NCBI RefSeq assembly: GCF_021130785.1
Contig: NC_060209.1
Coordinates: 25,234,001-25,298,000, forward strand
Direction: 5' to 3'
Origin: Homalodisca vitripennis
Lineage: Eukaryota; Arthropoda; Insecta; Hemiptera; Cicadellidae
Length of the DNA stretch: 64,000 bases
The notes under the pieces are model-generated. The model was not told the origin of the DNA. It saw only the letters and a program-made list of their open reading frames with translations, and made no database searches. Numbering within the stretch: the first letter of the stretch is position 1; each line of letters begins with the position of its first letter. This document shows, in pieces, positions 47,655-60,714 of this stretch. The translations under genes and the position numbers were made by a program.

Positions 47655-50430
47655 AATTATGAATATTATCTGCACATACTACTGTATTCAACACAATAAA
47701 AATAAATTAGAGAATTGCCTCCACTTAAAAGGAATTAACCATTTAGACTCAAATTCCAACCAAATTAATAATCTGGTCAATTTAAGAAATGTTGAAATTA
47801 CACATAAACTAATTTGAAAATCAAGGTAACCAGATGGGTGAATGAACACTAAAGGTATGCCACAATGAAGGTTATTCTCTATATTTTCTTTTATATAAAT
47901 TTTCAGCTATATGTAAACATTTGCAAATATTCTACATACACCTGATTGGAATCTTGTTGTTTATGGTATTTATTTGTTAAAATTCTTTTTTGTAATGTGT
48001 TTTAATTCTTGGTTTGGGTTCTTTTTGTTTGTTTTTTCAATTAGTATGTTTTTGTTGAAGGGTTCTGGGAACCAGAAAATTTTAACAAGAACACGGGGTT
48101 TTCTGTTATTGTATAAACTTACTTAGATTTCACCTACATTTCTAATCTAGAAATTGCGCTGAACATTCTAATGTAGAAATGTTTATTACTGGAGTAGACT
48201 ATCTTGAAAGTTTTATATCATCCATATTTTATATAAAAAATAAATCCACAAGGGCTTCAAAATCCTTTAACAGTTTATGTCCTTCTTGAAAAGACAGTTT
48301 TCGAAATAAATAATATTGAATTATAAAATACTAGAGTAGTAATAAACGTATTATAGCTATAGGCTCCTCTCCTGCACATGGTTTCAACAACAAACTTATA
48401 ACTCTTATTCATTAAAAATTCATGATCTCTTAGTGCAATTTCCAGATTAGAAATGTACTTGTAGATTTCAAATGGTACCGAGACTTATGATTAATTTCAG
48501 AAATGTACAATTTTATTAATTACGGAAATAAAAGGTAATATTGAATTTTTTAATTGATTTCAGAAATTCGTTATATTAAATACTAAAAAATATTAGTAAT
48601 CTGTAATAATTATAAAAAAAAAAAACTGTTTCGTAAATTGATTTCAAAACTGTGGTCATTGTGAATTCCAGCAGGACACTGCCTAGTCCTAGTGTAACAT
48701 AATTTTATCACACTTTGTAAACGATTATCTTATATATTACGTGTTCATACAAGAAATTATCGGTCCCTCGTATTAGTAATATACTCGCCTTTCAATTTAG
48801 TATGTTTAATAGAAAGTTTCGTAATATGAAAATAATGGGAAAACGAGCGAAACGTCAAGAATACTAACGGGCAAAGTTGTGCAGTTTGCCGGTGAAAAAC
48901 GACATCATTAGTTGTAGGATATCAGATAACACTTAGGTAAAGTTGGCGTTGTCTCACAGAGGCAACCGAGAGTTCTACATGACTCCGATGTACGAGATAG
49001 CTATGATGTATGACATCATGAATTAATAATTTGTAATAAATTACTTTACTTAATCAATTCCACCCAGGAGGAAATGTAAAATTTATTTAAGTAATACAAA
49101 TGCAATTGTATTACTTTGTTAAAAAAAAAAAACTAATAAAAAGGAGCTCTTATTTTACTCCACGTTCCTTAACACCTATATAAGAATTAATTGTTTTATT
49201 TAAAATTTATATTACTTTTATGTGAGTATCAGTAGTCTTAGTATAAAATTATATTTCCATAAACAATTTTTGATAAGAGCATATATATATATATATAGCG
49301 GTCACTCAAGTTGATTTATATTCTCGCGCCAATTTAAATTCATAGAGATTAATGACGTTAGGTAAGAGTTTAGTGGGGGCCAATCGTGGTTCAACACGTT
49401 AAATTTTAAAGTCTTGAATCATTAAAACTTTGTTAAATTTCTGGAAAAAAGTATCAAACATTTTGCAAGGTTACAAAATGTTACCTCAGCCGTAGGGAAT
49501 CTGTTTAATCCAATGACAAATATTTTCTGAGAATAATTCGTTGTAATTTTGATTTACTCAATGTCAAATTTAAGTCTGAACTATTTTTAATTTGAGAGGG
49601 TTCAAATTTGAAGATTTCTTACAAACTTTGGCATACCACACTTATAAAATTTTTTCAAAAAACAAGTCATTTTACAATATTTAAAAGATTTTTTCTGGTT
49701 TGCTTTCTTCCAGAAATATGATACATATATGAAAGTGAAAGAGGGTGTCTTAAAAGTCCCACCCCCTTATTTATAATTTTATGAATAGAGATGGAGTGAT
49801 TTACTTCAGGAGTTGTTTATATGACCAACTGAGGAGTTTTTTTTGACAATTTTTGACTCCCCCAAAACTATTTTGGGGGTAAGTTAAATGGTTTAAATAG
49901 GAATTCTTAGCAAATTTTAAAAGTATTATAAAAAGATGAAAAATGGCGTAAACTAGACGTCTCTAACGTTACTCTACCTAAGTAAAGTTAATGGTGGCCA
50001 AGTAAAGTTTGAATTTTTTATAAAATTTCCACTGTTTAAATTACACTTAAAGTTACTGTAAAACAGGTAAAACATTTACTCACTAGCTATGTTGAGAACT
50101 TAGGACACAAAATCATAAAACGTTATTAAATAATCAAAAAACATCAGCAACCATGATTAATATAGCATTTTAAAAGGTTTTGCTTTGTCTGACTGAAGGC
50201 CATTAGGAAATCTTGGAAATACCAATAGCTGGTTTTACCATGTCTCTCTTATTGTTTACCAGTTGGTATGTGAGACACATTCAGTCCAGGTACTGCGTCA
50301 AAGTGGTCTTAATGTGGCTCAGTTACAAAACATTAATGAAAAATTAAAATGTAGGTATTGAATTTTAGTTGTGTTATTATTACTATGTACAGATATCTCT
50401 AAGTAATATTTACAATAAAAATCGAATATG
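46927..50430. other. no recognised gene; TA microsatellites
   Basis: (TA)n runs at about 47573-47655, the middle part forming a large AT hairpin (ATGAATATT and AATATTCAT on either side), and at 49279-49298. Otherwise AT-rich, with no ORF above about 70 codons and no transposon ends seen. Confidence 0.4.
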
Positions 50431-50660
50431 ATTGTTTGGGCGTTAGCGAATTGTCTTTTCACTCAAGGGGCTGCAAAAATTTAATCCTGTCTATCTGTCT
50501 GTCCGTACGATATATCAATAACGAACTGAGTTATAGGTTTCAAATTTGGCACAACGCTTAATTTGTTTATAAGTAACATCGAACTGATGATGCATGTTAA
50601 TTAATGGGATTTGGCTGAGAGTTTGGATAGTTCTTACGAGAAAATCCCAGAATAAATAAA
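50431..50660 (+). repeat. dispersed repeat with GCGTTAGCG and GTCTGTCTGTCC core
   Basis: GGGCGTTAGCGAATTGTCTT, TTCACTCAAGGGGCTGCAAA, CTATCTGTCTGTCCGTACGA, then GGGATTTGGCTGAGAG. The same order occurs at 32275-32370 (TCACTCGAGGGGCTGGG..GTCTGTATGTCTCTACG), with fragments elsewhere. Class unknown; no coding capacity. Confidence 0.5.
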
Positions 50661-50960
50661 TAATACTAGACACAAAATAAGTACAATTACTTGACATTCT
50701 TTGTGGTGTATTGATACAATGTTATAAAATTGTATATAACACAACTTATTCACCGACTAAAAAAAACTGTCAGTGGAATTGAAGACAGCATAAAGGATGT
50801 TTGTAGGAACATGCTTGTTGTAGGAGCATTAACCTACTAAACATTGCTCCTAAAAGTAAATAGTAATTCAGACACAAATTTGTAAATTTATAAATATTTA
50901 TCAACATCCTGATTTAGTAGTCAGCTAAAACTTTTAAGTAAATTTCGGGAAATTTATCTA

Positions 50961-51456
50961 TCTGTATACATAAAAATGAATGTTTGTGTGTTTGTCCTTT
51001 ATGGAATCATGAACTATTTGACCGATCATTATGAAAATTTGTATGTACATGTATTTTTCCATGGAGAAGGTTTATATTGTATGCCAATTGATGTAACTTG
51101 CCACCAGGCAGTGCTGCGAACATAAAAGTTTTGAAAGCGCCTGCAAGTTATAAACTGCAATCAAGACACAATTACGTATATTAAGTAGCCAAAAAGTATT
51201 TGAAGGCGCTAAGATGGTGTACATTTGTCTTAAAAATAAATTATTTATTGAACTTAAAACTTGAATAGAAGACCACTTTATAATAAAGTACATGTATGGA
51301 TACAAATATAAAACCATTAACTTTTGACAGATTTTCCTGATCGTGGCAATAAGGCAAACTCTACATCGGCGTTGTAAAAATAATTCAATTAAACCAGAAG
51401 TTCACATATATGGGCAAAGCTTACGAAGAGCGTGCGAAGCCGCGGGAAACAGCTAG
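50961..51456 (+). mobile_element. Helitron-like non-autonomous element, copy 2
   Basis: Begins TCTGTATACATAAAAATGAA after an A and ends CCGCGGGAAACAGCTAG before a T. It matches copy 1 over about 480 bases with substitutions spread evenly and lacks the long TA expansion. Same orientation, 7 kb away. Confidence 0.5.
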
Positions 51457-52039
51457 TATTTTATAAAAATTATTTTTATTCATATTTCCATATACTGTAA
51501 TAATGTTGAGTCATGCATTTCAAGAGATTCTCTGTAAGCTTATAAAACATTCAGTGTTAGAAATGTTACAAAACTTGTGACACGTGAAATAAAACCATGT
51601 AAATATTCTAAAAGTAAGATTTGCTGAATCCCACATTAATCCTGGACCTCTCAAGATTCCGAGACTGATAGTCTAAGATTTATTCTCTCAGTGGATTCTG
51701 CGCCTTCATATCTCAAAGTCAAGGAGATAGAGTGGCAGGCGGGACAACTTTCTCTAAGCACTGTTTTGAATGGAATAACGCATAAAACCTAGGAAGAATG
51801 GAAAGACAAATGACTTAAAGTGAGAGGTGTTTCGTAACGTTTATCATATAGTTAAGCTTAAATTACAATATTGAACAATACAGTAGATATTAAAATTATA
51901 TTAAAGCGATACCTCAATGTACCACCATGTGATCGAATTAATCTTTATACATATTTCTGATTTCCAGTGAGCAAGATAAGCACATGCGATAATATTGCAA
52001 TGACCTCCAGCATGAATTTATCATCCATCAAAGCAGGTG
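51457..52039. other. no recognised gene
   Basis: A short ORF from 51967 follows an acceptor-like TTTCTGATTTCCAG but runs directly into the tandem duplication at 52040; not convincing as an exon. Confidence 0.35.
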
Positions 52040-52645
52040 TCTACACCGATTCTTTGATGGAGTGTTTAAGAAGGAGAGCCAGACTGTTCCCTCCTATCCC
52101 CAAAGTTTGCAGACACTCAATATTAAATTTTAAATTTGTTAAAATTGCGTGAAAAATAATGCAGTACAGTGATTAAAGTACGGATAAATTTACATATTTA
52201 AATAAATCTAGGGGCACTTCAGTATTGAAATTGGATTAATTCTTCGGGTGTGTTGTTTCCTGTGGGGACCCGACTGCTGCACGTCGACAATCACCGAGTC
52301 ATCATCAGCATTAATTGGAGTTGGTGAATGTGTTATATACCTAATCTCTGATGGAGTACTAAAAATGAGAGTCGGACTGTTCCCTCCAAACCCAAAAATT
52401 TGCAGACACTCAAATTAAAATTTTAAATTTGTTAAAATTGCGTGACGAATAATGCAGTGCAGTGATTAAATTATGGATCAATTTACATATTTAAATAAAT
52501 CTAGGGGCACTTCAGTATTGAAATTGGATTAATTCTTCGGGTGTGTTGTTTCCTGTGGGGACCCGTCTGCTACACATCAACAATCGCCGAGTCATCATCA
52601 GCACTAATTGGAGTTCGTGAATGAGTTTTATATACATGGGCCTTC
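52040..52645 (+). repeat. 293-base direct tandem duplication
   Basis: Two units with a 293-base offset (CTAGGGGCACTTCAGTATTG at 52208 and 52501; TTCCTGTGGGGACCCG and GCCGAGTCATCATCAGCA in both). Each unit also holds TGATGGAGT..GACTGTTCCCTCC. Differences are few, so fairly recent. Confidence 0.88.
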
Positions 52646-55339
52646 ACAAATTATGAAACTATTGACTGGGACAACTTCCACACTCCAAAATCTACCGTGA
52701 CAACTTTGTGTCAGACTGATCAAGAGGATCTCTGGAAGTGAAATTTAAACAATCAAATTCAGTTCAAAATCATCTCTAACTACTTTTGGCATCCAAAGCG
52801 TTTTATTCGGTTGACGATTTCATTTGAGCTTCCAAAACTCTGGAAGATGAGCTTCCGGTGAAGATGCTGAATATGAAGTAGTGTAAACGTCTGTCTCATT
52901 GAAAGTCAAAACCTATTTTGGGACGAATTAAAGCAGTCATACATTTTGCAGCGCAGTTGTATGTGAAACCCATTTATGGTGCTGGAACTCCATTTCTCTT
53001 CTTGATTCAAAGGGTGCCGTGAGTCAACATTTATCCAAGTAGGATAAAGTTATGCCAACTTCAGATAAAATCCTTAGTACCCTAGCAAGCCTTAGGTTTC
53101 TACTATATTGTTACCAAACGAGCTCACGAAGCCAATTACGAGTATATAGCCTATCGTTTCACAGAAGGCATGAGCTAATTGAGGTTTAAATTCACGAACC
53201 CCCTATGAGATGTGGTATGGTTGAGTGGAAAATGGTTTTGGCCGAGCATCTCTATTCTCTTGGTTTCAAAAGCGCTCAGAAAATATCCTGTGACAGATTG
53301 TTTCAGAGACATTTGGGCAGTTTTAATTACAATCCACCGAACCCCATGGGATCTAGTGCAGCTGTGTAGAAATCGGTGGTCCCTGAGGCTTTATTCCTTC
53401 AGTCTGGTTAGCCCCAACAACGAATTTGATATTGTCGACCACTAGTAAATCGTCTATGGCGATATTCATAAGCGTAGCGTAATAATTTCATTTAAACAGT
53501 TAGGCGCGCAATCATCAAGATGAAGAACTCGTAATGATCTAACTAAAAAGTGGAATAACCGTACTTTTTAGAAAAGAAAAATAGAAAAATTCGTAAAAGC
53601 TCTTAAAATTTTGACTTCTTTGTTTATTTTACATATTCAATCGTGGCGACATCATACATACAAATTTAAAAAAGTAATTCAACTGCGTATTTAAGACAAA
53701 ATGTTCAAATATGTAATAAATGTATTTTTAAAATTTCAAATTTTACACCCTGCAATACCATATAAATAAAATAAAATATATTTAATTATTGAATTCTTAC
53801 AAGCAATTTTGTAAATATGTACTTATAGGGTTATAACGTTCTATAATTGATTTTTGTGCATCTTTACCTTTTGTACAATGTGTATAATCATTTGAAGTTT
53901 GTTATATTAAAGAATACTATCCACCAAATAATATAAATGGTGAAAATCCAGGTAAACAGATGTTTCCATTATAAAATGTTCTATACATCTTATATAAAAG
54001 TATAACTTGGCGTTGTATTATTCCACTTGAACATCCTATGTGGACGTTTGGTTACACAAACATTGACTTTGAAAATATAAGTCTGATTTAGCTAAAATTA
54101 GCTTTCAAAGTATTAAGAAGAAAACTGAACAGATAAAATACATCTAAAAGAAAATCTAACTTTAATTTTTTGTGCAATTAACTACACTACTGATGTTTAA
54201 TACACTTTTAGCTATTCTCAGTTAAAACTATCAAATGAAATTAAGGTCAGTAAAAAACTCTTTAACAATTCAAAGAAGTTGCAAGTTATGAAATTCTTCT
54301 CTTGGTTTATCTTTGAAATGTTCTTTCGTGTAACTGCAGAAGAATAATGTGAACAAGATAATTCGCGGAACCTTACCTGGAGCTATTCTATAACGATACT
54401 TTCAAAATGAGCGGTTCGTATATTATTTAACTCTTACAAAAGTTAAATTAGCTTCATTTATATTCAAGGAAAAAGGTTTAGTATTTATTTGAAACGGACA
54501 AAAATTGTACCTCTAATAACATTTCTAGACCATTTCCAAGATAAAAAAGGTCGTTCACAGAAGTAACTAGATCAACTTTTTCGACGTAAACTTTATATCG
54601 TAAAGTACATGTTACGAAGTTTTTTACAATACGATACTTAATTTTTAGAAAATATTCATAACAAATAGTAAAGGTTATATATTAATTAACCGATTTTGTT
54701 AAGAGGAACACAGAATTTCACTAAATTAAAAATGCTAAAAAACAATTTTGCAATTTTACCTCATTTTAGTAATTTACCATTTCTTTTAGTAGAGAAAATT
54801 GTCAAAATCTATTTAACTCGCTGATTGCAGTGGACCCCAGAGTTCTTTACCCGGCTTCACTTCCGAGCAAAGAATCTGTTAAGGCATCTAAGTTAGAGCC
54901 AATAATCATCTTCGTTAAATTAAATGCTGGTTCAAGTCCTATCTACACAGCTGCACATTTTATAAAATAAACAAATTGTAATACATATCGTCTTTGGTGA
55001 TGAGGCAAATTTTGATAAGTTCCATCCAATAATAAAAACTGAGACTTTATTGGACAGAACATACACAAATTTAATAAGTTTATGCATTATATAATTACCT
55101 AAAATTAATACTGAATATGATTGTAGACAAAGCAGATACTAGAGTGAAAGCAAATTTAAAAGGGTTTAATGGGAACTTTTTATGAAGATCTTTTACAGTA
55201 CTTGACATTATCCATGTTTACCAAAGACATTCCTTTTTAGTTTATATTAAGATCCAGAGTTGATACTAACTATAAGTCACTGGCCTGTACAGAATATGTA
55301 TTTATGAATGGATCTTGATATGACAAGGTCACATAAAAG
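52646..55339. other. no recognised gene; one GC-richer patch
   Basis: 53165-53450 is less AT-rich and can be read as VEWKMVLAEHLYSLGFKSAQ or, in another frame, as a 77-codon ORF (53212-53445). No family recognised and no clean splice sites chosen. The remainder is AT-rich without features. Confidence 0.35.
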
Positions 55340-55690
55340 GCTTCGGTGATGTTTCATGCAAAATTTCAAGCCTATTGCTCATTCAATTCTCGGGATGTCC
55401 TACGATCGTATAGACACACATCATACAGAAAAGAAATGTTCACATTCCCCCTTCCCTGGCATGAAAAAAAAGAAATTGGGTCAGCCTACTTGTTGATTGT
55501 CTGTTGTTGGCACTCAGACCAAATTCCGTGGTTGGACATGAATCATCAAAGAACACATTCTTGTATATGTAGAGATGAAGTTTATGCCAAATTCAAGCCT
55601 TTAGATGACCTTTATCGAGATCTCTGGCCACATTATCAAACAAATTTTTGTTCAGGAAGAAAGGTTTACATAGCAGAGTTTAAATAATAA
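55340..55690 (+). repeat. dispersed repeat read through by a 113-codon ORF
   Basis: Its middle (GTGGTTGGACATGAATCATC AAAGAACACATTCTTGTATATG) matches 5510-5560 (TGATTGGCCATGCATCATCA TACAACGTATTCTTATATATG). The ORF has no recognisable domain and its codons follow the repeat, so I treat it as non-coding. Confidence 0.4.
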
Positions 55691-55784
55691 TTGTTCCGAT
55701 GATGTACGGAAGATACTTCATCGCAAGAGTGCATTGAAATCATATGTTGACAGCGACTTGAAACATTGACTTTCACTTTTTATA

Positions 55785-55955
55785 TTTTTTTTTTTTAATT
55801 CTCTTTTTTAAGCCTCAGCTTTTGCTATGCTGGCTTGTTTTTGGACACTGTGGCTGTTACTCCTATCATGATTGGACCTCCCCGAGATTTGAACCCGTGA
55901 TCTCCCAGTTAGAGAGCCGTGACTGTATTTCCTAGTCTACGGAGGAGGACTTTTT
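55785..55955 (-). mobile_element. tRNA-derived SINE with A-tail
   Basis: On the minus strand: CCTCCGTAGACTAGGAAATA, a B box GGGTTCAAATC (55886-55896), then a short body (AGTAACAGCCACAGTGTCCA AAAACAAGCC) and an A-rich tail (plus-strand T tract 55785-55800). The head resembles a tRNA but the A box and anticodon arm are degraded. A different head from the SINE at 42560. Confidence 0.6.
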
Positions 55956-56689
55956 TTTCTGTATGAATAATCTACATTTGTTAATATATTACACGTTTAA
56001 ATCTCATATGATCGTACTCACCTAGTTTACACTTATTAATTCTACAATAATTTCGTTGCCATCATGATTACCCATAAAAACAATGTAAAAGTATTTGCTA
56101 ACGCTCATTCCATGTCTATAGGTCAGTTCGGTTTCGTGATATCTTCTGGACGCATACAGATTACAGTCAGACATACAGAAAGATATTTTTCAGCCTTCGC
56201 TGACGCTCAGCCATTTAATAAAATAATCATTTGATAAAAACTTAGATGTGACGAAGCCTTGACTCATAGACCGGACAACTACGACGGCAGTACCCACAAT
56301 ATAACATTTCTTCCATAGCAATTAGCTAATAATAGTACAGGACGCATTTATTTATTTCTGGTAACATCTGGTTATAAATTTCGAATGGAAGTTGGAATGA
56401 TAGCAAAGTTACAAAATGGGAAGGACACTTGTTGTGGTGCTGTAACGAAATTAATTGTTTATTTTATAATGAACGTCACTCTAGCCCGGGACAGAATCAG
56501 ATTAGAACCGCGGGAAGCGAACACAAAACCCGCCAGATGACTCTCTGGAGACGGAACTCGTTTGTTCATACCGCTACGAGTAACCGTCAGCTGGACCAAT
56601 GACTGTTGCTGATTTTCCATCATGTTCATTTCACCCTAATTTATGTCTAATTGTATAAATAAACATTTTCATTCGAATATTCTAGTTGT

Positions 56690-56905
56690 GACATTTAGCA
56701 ACACTAAGTTTCGAGATCTACAATCCGATCTCTTCTTTGGGTGGATAACTAACCTAATACATAACTTATTAAATAAACTTCATTAATGTGTTAGGTTAAT
56801 TATTCACCTGAGGAAGAGATCAGATTACAGATCTCGAAACGTTGTCTTAAAAACTTTTTGTATCACTGAACGATAGCGAATTTCCGTGAAAATTCTGTTT
56901 CCTTC
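56690..56905 (+). repeat. two facing copies of hammerhead-like repeat
   Basis: On plus, CTGAGGA at 56808, GAGATC..GATCTC (six pairs possible, eight-base loop) and GAAAC at 56836-56840, followed by GTTGTC. The facing half at 56708-56741 on minus keeps the helix and GAAAC but has lost the CTGA block. Flank TTTTTGTATCACTGAACGAT as in other copies. Confidence 0.6.
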
Positions 56906-57430
56906 AATAATTATATATTTAGTAGATCTTAAAAAAACATTCAGGAATATTTTTATAGAGTCTTGAAAATAATGTTGGGGAGTTTTAAACATTGATTCAG
57001 TCCAAAGAGTTTGTATTAAGAGGAAAAAACACAAACTAGGTGATTTTCATAATCGTTGTCTTTTAGTATAGTCTACACAAGATTTCTTTCCTGCCTAATA
57101 GACGATATCAGGCGTACCAAATTTCACAGGAAGTGACTTTATCACTATTTACACGTTGGCGCGCGCTAAGATTTATAGTCGTAGTTGGCACCACTGTTTA
57201 ACAACTGTCACTGTCACACAGTTTAACTGCTTCACTTCGCTCGTAAGCTTTGGCTCAGTTCATTGCACCCAGCCTAGAGTCACAATTATTCATGGCTAGC
57301 GAGTAAACATCCGTACACCATATTCAAACAGTAAACAGGGAGGGATGGGACAAAACCTCGCTAATTTTATTTTTAACAATTTATACCACACCTAAAAAAT
57401 AATAAATATTGAAGTATAATAGTATAACGA

Positions 57431-58010
57431 ATAGTCAACTAAAACACTTTTATTGCCATACACGTGTTTCGGTATTCAACCATCATCAGTACATTTACCT
57501 GTAAATAAATAATAAATAACTAAAGATACACATATGGACTTAAACAGATGTTAAATTAGCTACTGAACAAACTGGTAGAAATTTTAATAAAAGATTTAAA
57601 TAACATATACAAGCCTTCAAAAAAATAACATGTCTACAGTAAAATAAAAATTCACTAAACATTTATTAGAAACTGACCATAATTACAGAAAAGTTGAAAA
57701 GAACATAGGTATTTTAGATATCGAAAGGAAAGGAGAATTACATATCTATCTCAATTATAATAAAGATCGACATAAAGTTTTAATTAGCAATATGAAAAAT
57801 AAGAAAAACCTAATTAAACAAATTAAAATATTAAATACAAAATACTAATCAAAATTACAGCTCGTCATATAAATTTAACACCTGTTTAAATGGTCCACAA
57901 GTTGGTTTATTATTTATTTACAGGTTAATGTACGCTGACGATGATTGAATACCAAAAAACGTGTATGGTAATAAAATAATAAAAAAGGGTTTTAGTTGAC
58001 TATTCATTAT
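57431..58010. repeat. inverted pair with canonical hammerhead-like core
   Basis: Left 57431-57515 and right 57890-58010 are reverse complements (AATAGTCAACTAAAACACTT; CATACACGTGTTTCGGTATT; TTTACCTGTAAATAAATAAT). On the minus strand the left copy reads CTGATGA (57483-57489), then TGGTTGAATACC with GGT/ACC pairing, then GAAAC (57466-57470) and ACGTGTATGG. The right copy on plus is CTGACGATGATTGAATACC with GAAAC lost to AAAAAAC. The span between is AT-rich with no ORF. Confidence 0.65.
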
Positions 58011-60714
58011 GGTAATAAAAAGATAACCCTGTAATGTGGAGTTAATAACATAAAATATACGAAGTATAGTATCACAATGTTAAGATTGAGTTTTTAGTTT
58101 ATCGTATTATGTCTGGTTTAATAGACTGATATGTTTATAGGTATTATTGACCTTTTGAACATTTTAACGAGTATGTTAAATTCCTTGTTATTGTCAAAAA
58201 CAATATTAATATAAATGGTTTTATTAAAAGGATATTCTACGTACTGAAACCAATAAAAAATTTAAGACACAACCTAAAAACTTGTACCTATGTTCTGATT
58301 AATGTATATTCAAGGAATAAAAAACAACATTTTCTTAAGAGCGTGTTTGGTCAATATCGTACCGATGATAATGCCACGAAACACCTCAATAAAGCTACTA
58401 ACATCTTTATATATATATATATATACAAACCATGTTTAAAGTGAATATTAGCTGAATAGTAAAATTACGATACTGAGTATGTGCGTATCAGGAATTGTAC
58501 TAATGACACAGTTCTAACTTACATTACTTTACGTTAAACGAATACACGTATAGGTTAAGTTGAGGATCTGTAGAAACTTACTAACCCAAAATACTAACAT
58601 TCTATTTTGCTCAAGATATGAGGAGTCTAACTCTTCTTAACTCATTATAAGCTTATTTTAAGGCATTTCATTATTACGAAAATAGTAATAGAAAATACTC
58701 TAGGTAATGTGATCCTATCCCCCTTCGTAAACGGGTCTTCAGCATGCAGGAAAAAACGAGACTTTATTGCGTTACTTAGAATTTGCGCATGAATTAAAAT
58801 TCCAAAATAATTGCTTTTGGAGAGGAGGTAGATTAGAGATAAATGAAAAGTGGTATTGCTGAGGCGAATGAAACCATGTTGTGAAAAATATCACATATAT
58901 TTGGGGATTATAAACACATGTTATTTTTGTCGTGGAAGTGGGAATATTTATTGGTAGTGAAAATGAGTTTTTATATTTTAACATAAAGGGAAGAGACCCA
59001 GACGAGGTTCACAGCTCTTACATGATGTGCAGAGGCCCAAGACTTTTTGGCGAGCGAAACGTGGGAAGCGGGCATGCACGTCATTGTATCACCGGCAAAT
59101 CTGGCTCTCGACCTTGAACTTGGCGACAGACATTTTACGGTTGATAAGATTGACTTGTCTATTGAATCTTGGGCATAAAAAGCCAGTGCTGAATCAATAT
59201 ACTTAAATTATAAGCAATTGCCATAGCTAACAAAGCATATTCTCACTTGTTCACTGTGTCATTTGAAAGAAAACTAAACCGCATATCACTTCATCGCAAA
59301 ATATCCAATTTTTGCTAAGACTCGAAAATATTATTTTGGCAATTAAATGTTAGCTCAGCATGAAAAGTATTCTTTTAACTAGAAAAAAACTGGTGGGCGC
59401 TCCAAAGAATTCTGAAGGAAACGTGGGTAAAAGTTGAGAATTAATCTTAAGATTATTTATGGCCCTATTGCAACTATAGTGATCTTGTGCTTTTTATTAA
59501 TTAAGTAGTAAATTATATTTATTCATGTAGTTGATAAATGAGTACGTTAGTATCTTTAGCTATTATAAGTTTATTATGCTTCATTAATAATTTTCCAATT
59601 AAGATTTACATAACTTACTCGGAGTGTCACCAAAAACAGACATTTCAAATGACTATTGTAATATTTTGGTTTCGGAAAATTAATTAGTTATAGCTTGCTG
59701 TGTGAAGAAAGACACTTTTGTTTCTTGTTCACTATTACGTTAGTCGTTGTATTTGAGCTGAAAAGTAATTGTTACTGTAAAACCTACATTTTAATAATAA
59801 AATACAACGTTTACATAAATAACAATTATTAAATACATAAAAAAACAGCACGCTAAGGTTAAGTCCGATGCTTCCTTCAGCTTCTACGAGATACAGAATG
59901 AAGAGTAGTAAAGGAGGAAAATGAGATGGGTGAGCGACAGGTGAGGATTATAAATTGAATCTTTTGACTAGGCTCTACCGAATTATAAAACATTCATAAC
60001 TCATCCTTATTGGTGACTTTCACCTCACCAGGGTTATTTTCCTCAGCTATATTATGTTGTAGTCATCGTATAGCGAACGGCACAGGAAAGGCGGCATTTT
60101 TCACACCTCACCGGATGACATGTTACACCGGATGTGGTCGCCCATGTTTTGTCAGATTCGCTCTCGCTTGTACAGTATTTCATATCAACCTACATCGAGG
60201 TTCAGTTTGATGTATGGGTTTCAGACTTTATAAAGTGAGCAGAGAGCTTGTTGTTGAAAATTTGACGGTAACAGCAGAAATATTTTACACTGTTCACGTG
60301 AATCGAATTTTCCTACTTTGTTGTTGTTTTGTCTTCCAAACTGGCTTTACAGAGTGTGTAGAACGCATAATGGAGAATATAAGGAAAACGCGAACAGACT
60401 ATAAGAACTTATGCTTAACCGTAAGAAAAAACTGATCCTTAAAAACCACCCTGACGTATAGTAAATAGTTGATAAAGTGAATCACTTTTAAGATGTTTTT
60501 GCACAGGGAATAGCCAACGAGTAAAATGCAATATTGGTAAAGCACTACTAAACTTACTGAATATTTATAGTCTAATGTTTGTATTTCCCTGAATAAAAAA
60601 TACAATTTAATAATATCAGAAGTGGTTACTTAATCAGTTTTTTTTGGCAACATCTAAACATTTCGTACCGTTTCACGTATGAATGGGTGGATTTATTTAA
60701 AGGCATATAGATTC
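58011..60714. other. no recognised gene
   Basis: Short ORFs at 58772-59117 and 60010-60435 lack known motifs. A GC-richer stretch at 59000-59120 (GGCGAGCGAAACGTGGGAAG) and one at 60060-60200 stand out, but neither could be assigned. Confidence 0.4.

Noticed and set aside
55346..55687. 113-codon ORF
   Set aside because: Lies in a dispersed repeat with a relative near 5500; no domain.
57280..57315. ATGGCTAGCGAG followed by GTAAAC as a first exon
   Set aside because: Only four codons, no supporting downstream exon or conserved promoter element.
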